A stretch of DNA of 8,381 nucleotides from Methanosarcinales archaeon (GTDB taxonomy: Archaea; Halobacteriota; Methanosarcinia; Methanosarcinales; Methanogasteraceae): positions 1 through 8,381 of the forward strand of contig JAUVEF010000041.1 in the NCBI GenBank assembly GCA_030594905.1, written 5' to 3'. The notes beneath the pieces are model-generated. The model made no database searches. It was not told the DNA's origin and saw only the letters and a list, made by a program, of their open reading frames with translations. Shown here piece after piece: positions 1 through 6,268 of this stretch; the first letter of the stretch is position 1; each line of letters opens with the position of its first letter. The translations under genes and the position numbers were made by a program.

Positions 1-791
1 GTTCGCTTGGTTGCGGGGTGACCCTCCAGTCAGGGGTCGTCACCAGTGCCAGCGTCCCCAGTCATGACAATATGCCAGGCAACATCCCTGTCGTGCAGTC
101 CGTGGTCTCGAAACTGACATCCTGCGCATGTTCATTCCGGAGCAGATCGGATATTCCAATCGGCGCAGGCTTCGGGGCAAGCGGCGCGTATGCACTTGGC
201 ACAGCGCTTGCGCTCAACCAAGCTCTGCAACTCAATCAGACCGCCAGCCAACTGACCCGGGTCGCTCACATAGCGGAGGTCGAGAACATGACAGGGCTTG
301 GTGATGTTGTGGCGCAGTCACTTGGGGGCGTCGTCATCAGGCGCACGGCGGGTGCATCAGCACGATTGAACCAGATATACACCGGTGAAAGGAACGTGTT
401 CTGGGTGGTCTTCGATAAGATCTCGACAAAAGAACTGCTCGAAGACGAGAGCACTACTAACCGAATCAATCCTGTTGGACGAGGCGCGTTGCGAGAATTA
501 TTGAAGAAACCAACGTTTGAGAATTTTATGCGCCAGTCAAAGCGATTTGCCGTTGAAACCGGGCTGATGAGCGATGCCGTGTCTGATGCAGTGCAGGCGG
601 TCGAGGCGGCAGGCGGCATGGCAAGCCAGGCGATGCTTGGCGACGTGGTCTTTGCGGTCGATATCCCGGAAAGACACGAAGACGATGCCGACAGTGCCGA
701 CAGTGCAACTAACACGATTGAGTCAGTACTTTCCGAGTTTGGCAGTGTGGGACGGAGTGGGATTGGTTTTGGCGGGGCAAGACTAATCTGA
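1..791 (+). CDS. Pantoate kinase (PoK), archaeal CoA biosynthesis, 5'-truncated by window edge
   Basis: GHMP-superfamily kinase that phosphorylates pantoate to 4-phosphopantoate with ATP, the first archaea-specific step of cytoplasmic CoA synthesis. The frame is open from base 3 and reads SLGCGVTLQSGVVT, matching the family's N-terminal GSxGxG-type segment, so the GTG at 18 is an internal valine and the true start lies left of the window (roughly 30 residues missing, estimated from family length). The glycine-rich ATP-binding motif IPIGAGFGASGAYALG falls at about residues 51-66 of the visible part (nt 153-200). The C-terminal GGMASQAMLGDVVFAV segment is also family-like. Stop TGA is at 789-791. 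Its pathway partner, the 4-phosphopantoate--beta-alanine ligase, lies at 3744-4478 on the other strand. Identification rests on recognised motifs and on that partner; other GHMP kinases are less likely. Confidence 0.88.
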   Translation, partial: SLGCGVTLQSGVVTSASVPSHDNMPGNIPVVQSVVSKLTSCACSFRSRSDIPIGAGFGASGAYALGTALALNQALQLNQTASQLTRVAHIAEVENMTGLGDVVAQSLGGVVIRRTAGASARLNQIYTGERNVFWVVFDKISTKELLEDESTTNRINPVGRGALRELLKKPTFENFMRQSKRFAVETGLMSDAVSDAVQAVEAAGGMASQAMLGDVVFAVDIPERHEDDADSADSATNTIESVLSEFGSVGRSGIGFGGARLI

Positions 792-866
792 AGGAAACTG
801 TCGAGGTCGATTTTAGATTGCGATGGCGGGAAATTTGAAGACTGTTTAAGGTTTTGAGGAAACTGT
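792..866 (+). repeat. Short direct repeat AGGAAACTGT (two copies) in the PoK-aldolase gap
   Basis: The 144-nt gap between the kinase and the aldolase holds two identical copies of AGGAAACTGT, at 792-801 and 857-866, and a related AAGACTGTTT near 838-847. The second copy runs into TTTTATT, which could be a weak TATA-like element or a T-rich terminator for the kinase gene. No protein-coding potential was seen. A regulatory role is a guess based only on position and repetition. Confidence 0.3.
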
Positions 867-935
867 TTTATTCATACACCGCATGGTTTTGTTATCGATG
901 AACGCAAGATTTGAGGATGGAATAACCTGGTAACC

Positions 936-1529
936 ATGTGGCAAGAGATCTCGCGATTCGGAAAGAAACTTGTAGAATACGGGCTTGTCGAATCACATTT
1001 CGGCAATATCAGCATCCGCACCGGAGATACGATGCTGATCACCCGCAGCGGATCGGCGCTTGATGAGATAGATCAGGACGCAGTGGTCGAGGTCGGGATC
1101 TCCGAATCATCAAGCATGGACCTGATAGCGTCGTCCGAAACGATCGTGCACCGTGCCATATACCAGAATACATCGGCGCTTGCGATCATACATGCGCACT
1201 GCCCGTATGCGGTGATCGAGTCTTTGATCGCGGACTCGCCAATCGTGCCCGTCGATAGTGAGGGCATATACTTTTTACATGAGATTCCGATCGTAACAGG
1301 CGGCATCGGCACCTCAGACCTCGCGGAGAACGCTGCCCCACTTTTGCGTGAACATAAGGGCGTGATCATACACGGGCACGGCACGATCGCTGTTGGAATG
1401 GTCCTTGAGGAGGCGTACGTGGTGACGACCCAGATCGAACACTGTTGCCAGGTGAAATACCACGTCGATCTCTTTAACCGCGTCAGCGAGTGCGGGAAGG
1501 GTGAGAAGGGCAAGAATAGCAAGAGGTGA
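936..1529 (+). CDS. Class II (zinc-dependent) aldolase, fuculose-1-phosphate aldolase type
   Basis: A 197-residue cytoplasmic class II aldolase/adducin-family enzyme, typical length for the small archaeal members. Visible active-site features: the SHFGNISIR phosphate-binding segment (residues 20-28), TRSGSALDEI (36-45), catalytic-type Glu68 in SSETIVHRAIY, zinc ligands His86 and His88 in IIHAHCP, and the third zinc His in HGHGTIAVG (His148). Family members cleave fuculose-1-phosphate or related sugars to DHAP and an aldehyde. The Methanocaldococcus homologue has been proposed to make lactaldehyde for coenzyme F420; that role here is inferred. The ATG at 936 is the only start available after an in-frame stop at 912-914, but no good Shine-Dalgarno lies at the usual distance (GAGG at 913-916 is too far). 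The short Lys/Gly-rich tail is likely unstructured. Followed after 9 nt by cobY, so probably co-transcribed. Confidence 0.85.
   Translation: MWQEISRFGKKLVEYGLVESHFGNISIRTGDTMLITRSGSALDEIDQDAVVEVGISESSSMDLIASSETIVHRAIYQNTSALAIIHAHCPYAVIESLIADSPIVPVDSEGIYFLHEIPIVTGGIGTSDLAENAAPLLREHKGVIIHGHGTIAVGMVLEEAYVVTTQIEHCCQVKYHVDLFNRVSECGKGEKGKNSKR
1523..1529 (+). promoter_or_regulatory. Ribosome binding site of cobY overlapping the aldolase stop
   Basis: GAGGTGA, fully complementary to the archaeal anti-Shine-Dalgarno, sits 9 nt before the cobY ATG at 1539 and contains the aldolase TGA stop. This supports the chosen cobY start and translational coupling of the two genes. Confidence 0.65.
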
Positions 1530-1538
1530 CCCGGGGAA

Positions 1539-2159
1539 ATGCATGCAGTGGTGATGGCTGGCGGCGTTGGAAGCAGGTTCTTTACGAACGGTTGGAGCGG
1601 CGAGAAACCGATGGTTGAACTCCGCGGGATGCCGCTCATCGATTATATGATCAATACGCTCAAGCGCAGCACGTCAATCGAGCGCATCTTTGTTGTGACG
1701 TCACCAAGCGTGCCAGAGACCAGAAAGTATCTGGCGGCGCGTGATGATGTCGAGGTTATCCCGGCGCCTGGTCTCGGTTATGTGGGCGACATGGTTCACG
1801 GGATACAGGCGGCGGGCATCGGGGCGCCTGCGCTCGTTGTCATGTCTGATCTTCCGCTTGTCACGCCGGAACTGATTGACAGGGTTGTTTCGGCATACGA
1901 CCAGCGAGAAGAGCCTGCACTTTCAGTTCACACCCCACTTTATGTCTGTACAAAACTCGGGCAGCGTCCGACTGCAGTATTCAATCGTGACGGCGAGTTG
2001 ATCGTCCCGTGCGGCATCAATATCCTTGATGGTAGCTTAATTAACGAGGAGCAACCCGATTTTAACCTGATTCTTCCTGAGACCGAGGTTGCGCTGAATG
2101 TGAACACGGTTCAGGATCTAAAGCGGTGTGAACAGCTGTTGCTGGATAAAGACCGGTGA
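1539..2159 (+). CDS. cobY: Adenosylcobinamide-phosphate guanylyltransferase (CobY)
   Basis: A 206-residue nucleotidyltransferase that transfers GMP from GTP to adenosylcobinamide phosphate, giving AdoCbi-GDP for assembly of the lower ligand of cobamides (B12). CobY is the archaeal non-orthologous replacement of bacterial CobU. The N-terminus carries the pyrophosphorylase signature MAGGVGSRF (residues 6-14) followed by GEKPMVELRGMPLIDYMI. The acidic motif VMSDLPLVT lies near residues 106-114, and RPTAVFNRDGELIVPCGINIL near 147-167 resembles the conserved CobY C-terminal block. Length is close to known CobY proteins (about 200 residues). A MobA-like molybdenum cofactor guanylyltransferase is the main alternative, but the C-terminal GINIL block favours CobY. 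No other cobamide gene is in the window. Confidence 0.87.
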   Translation: MHAVVMAGGVGSRFFTNGWSGEKPMVELRGMPLIDYMINTLKRSTSIERIFVVTSPSVPETRKYLAARDDVEVIPAPGLGYVGDMVHGIQAAGIGAPALVVMSDLPLVTPELIDRVVSAYDQREEPALSVHTPLYVCTKLGQRPTAVFNRDGELIVPCGINILDGSLINEEQPDFNLILPETEVALNVNTVQDLKRCEQLLLDKDR

Positions 2160-2161
2160 TG

Positions 2162-2180
2162 CTTTGACAATTCGCGTTGC
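2162..2180 (+). repeat. Left copy of a 19-bp inverted repeat bracketing the radical SAM module
   Basis: CTTTGACAATTCGCGTTGC starts 3 nt after the cobY stop codon. Its reverse complement recurs at 3685-3703 with one mismatch (18 of 19). The two copies point inward and bracket the radical SAM gene and its flanks, about 1.5 kb. Just inside, ACAATTC (2167-2173) and GAATTGT (2197-2203) form a second, local inverted repeat overlapping this copy. Confidence 0.6.
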
Positions 2181-2220
2181 CGGGCATCACGTAGATGAAT
2201 TGTGCCAGCGTGAGGGGCTG

Positions 2221-2249
2221 CCACGCCACCATGGTGTTGGCGTGGTTTT
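2221..2249 (+). terminator. Possible hairpin terminator after the aldolase-cobY unit
   Basis: A perfect 8-bp stem, CCACGCCA at 2221-2228 pairing with TGGCGTGG at 2238-2245, has a 9-nt loop and is followed at once by TTTT. It lies 61 nt after the cobY stop. Archaeal termination needs mainly the T-run, which is short here, so the call is tentative. Confidence 0.35.
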
Positions 2250-2412
2250 GAAGGTGTTTTCGATTCGAGTCTGGTGCTGACTGCTCCCCCGGGTTTTTGG
2301 ATATCCGGAAAACCGGAGTTTTGAGCTGACCCCGCACAATGTGACCACCCCAATGCAGGAAAACTATTAGTACTATGGCGAAGGTTAAAACATGGCTAAA
2401 ATGAGATTTAAA

Positions 2413-2418
2413 GAGGTG
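2413..2418 (+). promoter_or_regulatory. Ribosome binding site of the radical SAM gene
   Basis: GAGGTG lies 5 nt before the ATG at 2424 and fixes that start. It is the strongest leader signal in this part of the window. Confidence 0.65.
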
Positions 2419-2423
2419 TTATT

Positions 2424-3575
2424 ATGGTTTTTCACGTAATGCTAATCCCAACACTGGGCTGTCCTTCGAATTGTAGTTATTGCTGGAGTTCAGAGGAAAA
2501 CTCCCCGATAATGAGCATTGAAACCATCAAAGAAGTGGTTACATGGCTCAAAGACTTCCGAGATGACCAGGTCACCTTCACATTCCATGGCGGGGAACCG
2601 CTCCTTGCCGGCGCGGATTTTTACCGGGAAGCGCTGCCGTTATTAGCCGAGGGTGCAAGCCATCTGCAACCGGCTTTTGCCCTGCAGACCAACCTCTGGA
2701 AGATGACTCCAGAATTAGCACAGATTTTGGCTGCGTATAATATCCCGATCGGTTCCAGCCTCGATGGTCCAAAGGAGCTTAATGACCAGCAGAGAGGCGT
2801 TGGATACTATGATAAGACCATGCAGGGCTATAAAATTGCCAGAGAGAATGGTCTTGATGTGAGATTCATCTGCACATTCACTGCACAATCCGTAAAGCTT
2901 AAAGAAGATATTTTCAATTTTTTCCTGGAAAATGGGCTAACTCTTAAATTGCACCCTGCGCTGCCATCCTTACGTGATGAAAGCTCTGATGACTGGGTGC
3001 TTGATTCGAAAGAGTATGGGGAACTGCTGATTTTCCTTCTGGATAAATATCTGGAGAATATGGACAAGATTGAAGTTATGAATATCGACCATCTGTGCAA
3101 ATGCGTCTTCACACGCCGTGGCACGGTCTGCACCTACGTGGATTGCATGGATAGTACCTTTGCAGTGGGACCTGACGGGAGCATATACCCTTGCTACCGC
3201 TTTGTGGGTATGCCAGAGTATGTGATGGGCAGTGTTTATGATCACCCTGCGATGGAAGACCTTGCCAAATCTGATGCATGGGCGCGTATGCACAAGTTCA
3301 AGGACTATGTGGACCAGGAATGCAAAGAATGCCCCCACATCAGTTATTGCCGTGGAGGATGTCCTTACAATGCCATGGTACCAAGCAATGGCGAAATAGA
3401 GGGGGTTGACCCACATTGCACCGCCTACAAGATGATATTTGAAGAGATAACCGCCAGGATCAATCAGAATTTCATGGGCGCCCCGAGCATGGCGATGGAC
3501 CCTTTTCAGTCAGAACCTGTTAAGGACGTAAAACCGGGAATAATGCCACTGATATTCCGCACGATGTCAAGGTAA
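2424..3575 (+). CDS. Radical SAM/SPASM protein, putative peptide-modifying enzyme (methanogen Mhun_1560-like)
   Basis: A 383-residue radical SAM enzyme. The N-terminal CPSNCSYCW supplies the CxxxCxxC cluster ligands (Cys13, Cys17, Cys20) that cleave S-adenosylmethionine. FHGGEP (54-59) is the SAM-contacting GGE motif and SSLDGP (111-116) is typical of anSME-like enzymes. The C-terminal SPASM domain shows the full pattern: Cys241, GSIYPC ending at Cys257, then Cys300-x2-Cys303-x5-Cys309-x3-Cys313, and Cys332, enough for two auxiliary 4Fe-4S clusters. Cys225, Cys227 and Cys236 are additional. Such proteins modify peptides or sulfatases post-translationally. The resemblance to the Mhun_1560 family is from memory of its features; the substrate is unknown. 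No sulfatase or Cys-rich precursor gene is nearby. It is visibly AT-richer than cobY and the aldolase and sits within an inverted repeat, suggesting acquisition. An open 30-codon tail continues in another frame after the stop. Confidence 0.82.
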   Translation: MVFHVMLIPTLGCPSNCSYCWSSEENSPIMSIETIKEVVTWLKDFRDDQVTFTFHGGEPLLAGADFYREALPLLAEGASHLQPAFALQTNLWKMTPELAQILAAYNIPIGSSLDGPKELNDQQRGVGYYDKTMQGYKIARENGLDVRFICTFTAQSVKLKEDIFNFFLENGLTLKLHPALPSLRDESSDDWVLDSKEYGELLIFLLDKYLENMDKIEVMNIDHLCKCVFTRRGTVCTYVDCMDSTFAVGPDGSIYPCYRFVGMPEYVMGSVYDHPAMEDLAKSDAWARMHKFKDYVDQECKECPHISYCRGGCPYNAMVPSNGEIEGVDPHCTAYKMIFEEITARINQNFMGAPSMAMDPFQSEPVKDVKPGIMPLIFRTMSR

Positions 3576-3666
3576 GCTTTCCAAAGTTCACGACATCATA
3601 GAACAGTTGGCTCAGATCGACTCCTTAATCGGTGATTTTAAAGCAGATGCTGCTAAACATACATAG
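3574..3666 (+). pseudogene. Open 30-codon tail out of frame with the radical SAM gene (possible frameshifted C-terminus)
   Basis: Directly at the radical SAM stop (TAA 3573-3575), the next frame reads 30 sense codons from KLSKVHDIIEQL to ADAAKHT before TAG at 3664-3666. Removing one base near 3573 would join it to the enzyme's last residues (RTMSR). Composition looks protein-like: regularly spaced Ile/Leu/Val/Phe with charged residues between, as in an amphipathic helix. It has no ATG, GTG or RBS of its own. It may be a lost C-terminal extension, a sequencing error at this base, or chance. Confidence 0.35.
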
Positions 3667-3684
3667 TCCATCATGGGCGTGCAT

Positions 3685-3703
3685 GCAACGCGAATTATCA
3701 AAG
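3685..3703 (-). repeat. Right copy of the 19-bp inverted repeat bracketing the radical SAM module
   Basis: Read on the minus strand this is CTTTGATAATTCGCGTTGC, identical to the copy at 2162-2180 except one C-to-T change. It lies between the radical SAM tail and the stop codon of the convergent CoA gene. No target-site duplication is evident in the bases outside the two copies. Confidence 0.6.
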
Positions 3704-3743
3704 AACCTCTGTTTCCCCTGGCTTTACTTCCCACGTACCCCGC

Positions 3744-4478
3744 CTATTGTGATACAATCTCCCTGATTGCATCCTGTAATGCCTCTTTGTTGTCATGCTG
3801 CAGAGCGATCTCGTTCAACCGATCGTCCGGCAGCCCATCCATCTGCTGTGCGAGCCTGATCATGTTCGGGATCGCGCGAACCACGTTATCGACTATTGTG
3901 ATGGTTGCAGCCTCCGCGGTTCTTGACAGCGGGTTCAGGTCGATTGTGATCACCAACTTTCCCATGCTGGCAAGCGCCTGGCACCGGTCTCCGTCTTCAA
4001 GCGGCACCAGCACAACGTCTGCGGCATGGATGCCCTCCGCGCAGACCCTTGATCGTGCATGATCAAGTGGGAGCGCCACATCAGGGTGCTCGCCAAGAAT
4101 CTCGGATGCAGGTGCACCATGCGCACGCAGATGGTCCGCGATCGCACGTACCCGGTTCTCGGTCCGGTAAAAGAGGTTTATCTCGATCTGCGCACCCGTA
4201 ACCCGGCTCAACTCAATGATCTCGTCTGGCACAAGTGCTGCCACATTTCCATTTACAGAGAGCACGGGGCGCTTTGCAGCAAGCAGCGCGGCGACGGCTG
4301 CATGGCTTGCGTGAACCGCAGAGTCGATGGTGCGCTCGCCAAGAAGGTAGTCAAACGCCTCGCCTCGCCCGTGTGCGATCAAACCCTCCTGAGAGGTGAT
4401 GCCCGCCTTGACACCTGCAACCAGACGCGCCCGTATCAGGAGCGACTGATATCGCGGGTGGCTTTCCGGGACGGTCAT
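3744..4478 (-). CDS. 4-phosphopantoate--beta-alanine ligase (archaeal phosphopantothenate synthetase)
   Basis: A 244-residue enzyme joining 4-phosphopantoate and beta-alanine with ATP to give 4'-phosphopantothenate, the step after pantoate kinase in archaeal CoA synthesis. It covers the full family (formerly DUF137, about 250 residues). Recognisable blocks in order: SHPRYQSLLIRARLV (6-20), ITSQEGLIAHGRGEAFDYLL (27-46), VLSVNGNVAALVP (72-84), INLFYRTENRV (99-109), VPLEDGDRCQAL (157-168) and IDLNPLSRTAEAA (179-191). The ATG at 4478 is the only usable start: TGA and TAA stops lie in frame a few codons upstream, and AAGGA at 4489-4493 is a weakly placed ribosome binding site. It is divergent from the glycosyltransferase and convergent with the radical SAM gene, so probably monocistronic. 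Confidence 0.92.
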   Translation of the reverse strand: MTVPESHPRYQSLLIRARLVAGVKAGITSQEGLIAHGRGEAFDYLLGERTIDSAVHASHAAVAALLAAKRPVLSVNGNVAALVPDEIIELSRVTGAQIEINLFYRTENRVRAIADHLRAHGAPASEILGEHPDVALPLDHARSRVCAEGIHAADVVLVPLEDGDRCQALASMGKLVITIDLNPLSRTAEAATITIVDNVVRAIPNMIRLAQQMDGLPDDRLNEIALQHDNKEALQDAIREIVSQ

Positions 4479-4560
4479 GTCCGTCTGTTCCTTGCAGATG
4501 CCTTATCAGTTATTCGGTCAAATCCAATTTCGCCACCCTGACACGAGCCTACCAAGACAA

Positions 4561-4570
4561 TCTATATATG
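4561..4570 (+). promoter_or_regulatory. Archaeal TATA box in the divergent intergenic region
   Basis: TCTATATATG is the clearest TATA-like element in the window. With the usual spacing of about 25 nt, transcription would begin near 4590, giving a leader of about 25 nt that includes the ribosome binding site at 4605-4611 for the glycosyltransferase. Being nearly symmetrical it could also act toward the CoA ligase gene, but it is over 80 nt from that start. Confidence 0.5.
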
Positions 4571-4604
4571 CCCGATACCACACACAAGCTCATAACAACC
4601 AGAA

Positions 4605-4611
4605 AGGTGAT
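4605..4611 (+). promoter_or_regulatory. Ribosome binding site AGGTGAT deciding the glycosyltransferase start
   Basis: AGGTGAT is fully complementary to the archaeal anti-Shine-Dalgarno (AUCACCU). Five nt downstream the glycosyltransferase frame begins with ATC at 4617-4619, where an ATG would be expected. The ATG at 4610-4612 overlaps this element and is in a different frame, ending at TAG 4658-4660. Confidence 0.5.
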
Positions 4612-4616
4612 GAACG

Positions 4617-5321
4617 ATCGAGGTTTCACTCGTACTCCCGGCATACAACGAAGCAGATAGGCTGAATGCTACCGTAATGGAGACGGCGGATGTTTTAGGT
4701 AAAATAACTTCCTCCTTCGAGATTATTATTGCAGAAGACGGGGCAACTGACGGAACTGAGAAAATTGCTGAGAGTCTGGCATCCGAATATCCTTATGTGG
4801 TGCATCTGCACTCTGATGAGCGGCTAGGTCGTGGAACTGCACTTAATCGTGCATTTAAATCAGCCCACGGCGACATTCTTGTTTATATCGATGTTGATCT
4901 TGCAACTGACATGCCGCACCTCTCAGAACTGATCAATCAGATACGGAGTGGATACGATCTTGCAACCGGGTCGCGCATGATGCCTGAGAGCGACGCCGTG
5001 CGATCGGCAAAACGCGGTGTTGCAAGTAAGGGATTTAATTTTCTGGTTCGAACGATGCTTGGATCAAAATTATACGACCACCAGTGTGGATTTAAGGCGT
5101 TTAAGCGGAGTGCACTTCTTGATCTACTGGATCAGGTCAGGGATGAGCACTGGTTCTGGGATACTGAGATTCTGGTCCGGGCAGAGCGAGCCGGATACCG
5201 GGTGGCAGAGTTTCCGATCAGGTGGAGACCGGGTAGTTCTACCAAGGTCGATATGAAGAGGGATGTGGTCGGGATGGGCTTGGCGATTCTCAGGTTGCGG
5301 CGGGAGTTTGGATTTAGATGA
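4617..5321 (+). CDS. GT2 family glycosyltransferase, dolichyl-phosphate sugar synthase type (AglD N-domain-like)
   Basis: GT-A fold family 2 glycosyltransferase, about 234 residues if read from 4617, that probably transfers a hexose from a nucleotide sugar to dolichol phosphate at the cytoplasmic face. The frame from 4617 opens with IEVSLVLPAYNEADRL, the conserved first strand of the family. EIIIAEDGATDGT (residues 35-47) is the nucleotide-binding loop with Ala in place of the usual Ser. DVD (92-94) is the metal-binding DxD. DHQCGFKAFKR and WFWDTEILVRAERAGYR follow as in DPM1/ALG5-like enzymes. The first in-frame ATG is at 4677, which would remove the conserved first strand. TGA at 4611-4613 blocks extension, so translation either starts at ATC 4617 or the sequence carries an error or start-codon mutation. 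ATGA overlap with the next gene implies coupling. Sugar specificity cannot be read. Confidence 0.82.
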   Translation: MEVSLVLPAYNEADRLNATVMETADVLGKITSSFEIIIAEDGATDGTEKIAESLASEYPYVVHLHSDERLGRGTALNRAFKSAHGDILVYIDVDLATDMPHLSELINQIRSGYDLATGSRMMPESDAVRSAKRGVASKGFNFLVRTMLGSKLYDHQCGFKAFKRSALLDLLDQVRDEHWFWDTEILVRAERAGYRVAEFPIRWRPGSSTKVDMKRDVVGMGLAILRLRREFGFR

Positions 5322-6268
5322 ACATAAAAAGACGCAGCATCATTATAACCTCGTTTCTCGCAGTTTTAATCCTGTTCCTGATAATGAAACTGGTTGGGAG
5401 TGAAGACGTTGTAGATGCGCTGCGCACCGCGTCCCCTGCAATAATAGCACTCTCCATACCGATATACCTGATCTCATGGCCCCTGCGCGGCATGAGGTAC
5501 CAGCGGATTCTCGCGCAGTCAGGGTATAAATATGACCTGAACTTTCTGGTCGGTTGCATCGCATTGAGCCAGTCTGCAAACGTGATTCTTCCAGCCCGCA
5601 TTGGTGATATAACCCGCGCATACCTGCTTAAGAAGATAAAAAAGGTTCAGCTAACCACAGCTTTGTCATCACTTGCCGTCGAGCGTATATTCGACATCCT
5701 CGCGATCGCCCTGATCGGCACAATTTCCCTTGTATGCATTCGCGGATTGCTGATCGACCGGTGGATAACTAATGTCCTTGCCTTCGCAGGGATTCTCCTA
5801 ACAGTCACATTCATACTGCTCATCCTGTCCCTGAAGATCCGCACAAAGATCGGCGGGGTGGTGATGGGTTTTGTCCGCGAGATCGCGGGCGTGTCCACCA
5901 ATCCGGGCGCATTTCTCACCATTCTTGCAGGTTCGCTGCTGGTCTGGCTCGTCGATACCGTCACCTGTTTTGTGATATTAAACGCCTTTTCAGAGACTAT
6001 ATCGCGCTCTATGATCCCACTCGTATTTCTTGCAATAGCTGTTGGAAATCTCACAAAGATATTTCCGATCACGCCTGGTGCTATAGGGACTTATGAGGGT
6101 GCACTGACTATAATATTCAGTTTAGGTGGAATCAACCCGGCTATCGGGCTCGCTGCTGCCGGGATTGACCATCTCGTAAAGAACTCGGTGACACTGATGC
6201 TTGGAAGCGCGTATATCTCTCACTTTGGTATGAGCTGGACGCGGCTGGTTGAGGTTAAGCAGGAATAG
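5318..6268 (+). CDS. UPF0104 / lysylphosphatidylglycerol synthase-like integral membrane protein (AglD C-domain-like)
   Basis: A 316-residue polytopic membrane protein of the UPF0104 (flippase-like/LPG synthase TM) family. Hydrophobic segments lie at about 7-26, 40-58, 75-92, 126-144, 152-171, 199-224, 232-250 and 285-304. Family motifs visible: LPARIGDITRAYLL (91-104), SSLAVERIFDILA (117-129) and the conserved FPITPGAIGTYEGALT (249-264). In Haloferax AglD the same kind of domain is fused behind a GT2 domain that charges dolichol phosphate for S-layer glycoprotein glycosylation. Here the two parts are adjacent genes overlapping by ATGA, so a joint role in lipid-linked sugar synthesis or movement is inferred. 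The biochemical role of this domain is not settled. The stop TAG at 6266-6268 faces the convergent iron regulator 45 nt away. Confidence 0.82.
   Translation: MNIKRRSIIITSFLAVLILFLIMKLVGSEDVVDALRTASPAIIALSIPIYLISWPLRGMRYQRILAQSGYKYDLNFLVGCIALSQSANVILPARIGDITRAYLLKKIKKVQLTTALSSLAVERIFDILAIALIGTISLVCIRGLLIDRWITNVLAFAGILLTVTFILLILSLKIRTKIGGVVMGFVREIAGVSTNPGAFLTILAGSLLVWLVDTVTCFVILNAFSETISRSMIPLVFLAIAVGNLTKIFPITPGAIGTYEGALTIIFSLGGINPAIGLAAAGIDHLVKNSVTLMLGSAYISHFGMSWTRLVEVKQE

Larger units (their letters stand above)
2160..2423. other. Gene-free, hairpin-rich stretch upstream of the radical SAM gene
   Basis: Several inverted repeats are packed here: ACAATTC/GAATTGT (2167-2173 and 2197-2203), an 8-bp stem CCACGCCA/TGGCGTGG (2221-2228 and 2238-2245) around a perfect palindrome CACCATGGTG, and TCCGG-AAAA-CCGGA (2304-2317). 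The minus strand has open frames across it that run into cobY, but none looks like a known protein. A degraded mobile element is possible but unproven. The last 50 nt must hold the promoter and leader of the radical SAM gene. A 9-codon ORF at 2375-2404 (MAKVKTWLK) is too short to call. Confidence 0.5.

Noticed and set aside
18..20. GTG as start of the pantoate kinase
   Set aside because: The frame is open and family-like back to base 3 (SLGCG), so this is an internal valine codon.
1073..1639. Long minus-strand ORF of 188 codons
   Set aside because: It is antisense to the aldolase and cobY, both with clear family motifs, and its translation resembles no protein family.
2062..2353. Minus-strand ORFs of 80-91 codons across the cobY end and the hairpin-rich gap
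   Set aside because: They run into cobY, show no family motif and are low in protein-like pattern. Kept only as a hint of possible element remnants.
2375..2404. Nine-codon ORF MAKVKTWLK upstream of the radical SAM gene as precursor peptide
   Set aside because: Too short, no cysteines and no leader, and no ribosome binding site before it.
3673..4541. Plus-strand ORFs at 3673-4062 and 4059-4541
   Set aside because: Both are shadows of the CoA ligase on the minus strand, which has conserved blocks throughout.
5647..6072. Minus-strand ORF of 141 codons
   Set aside because: Antisense to the UPF0104 membrane protein and lacking recognisable features.
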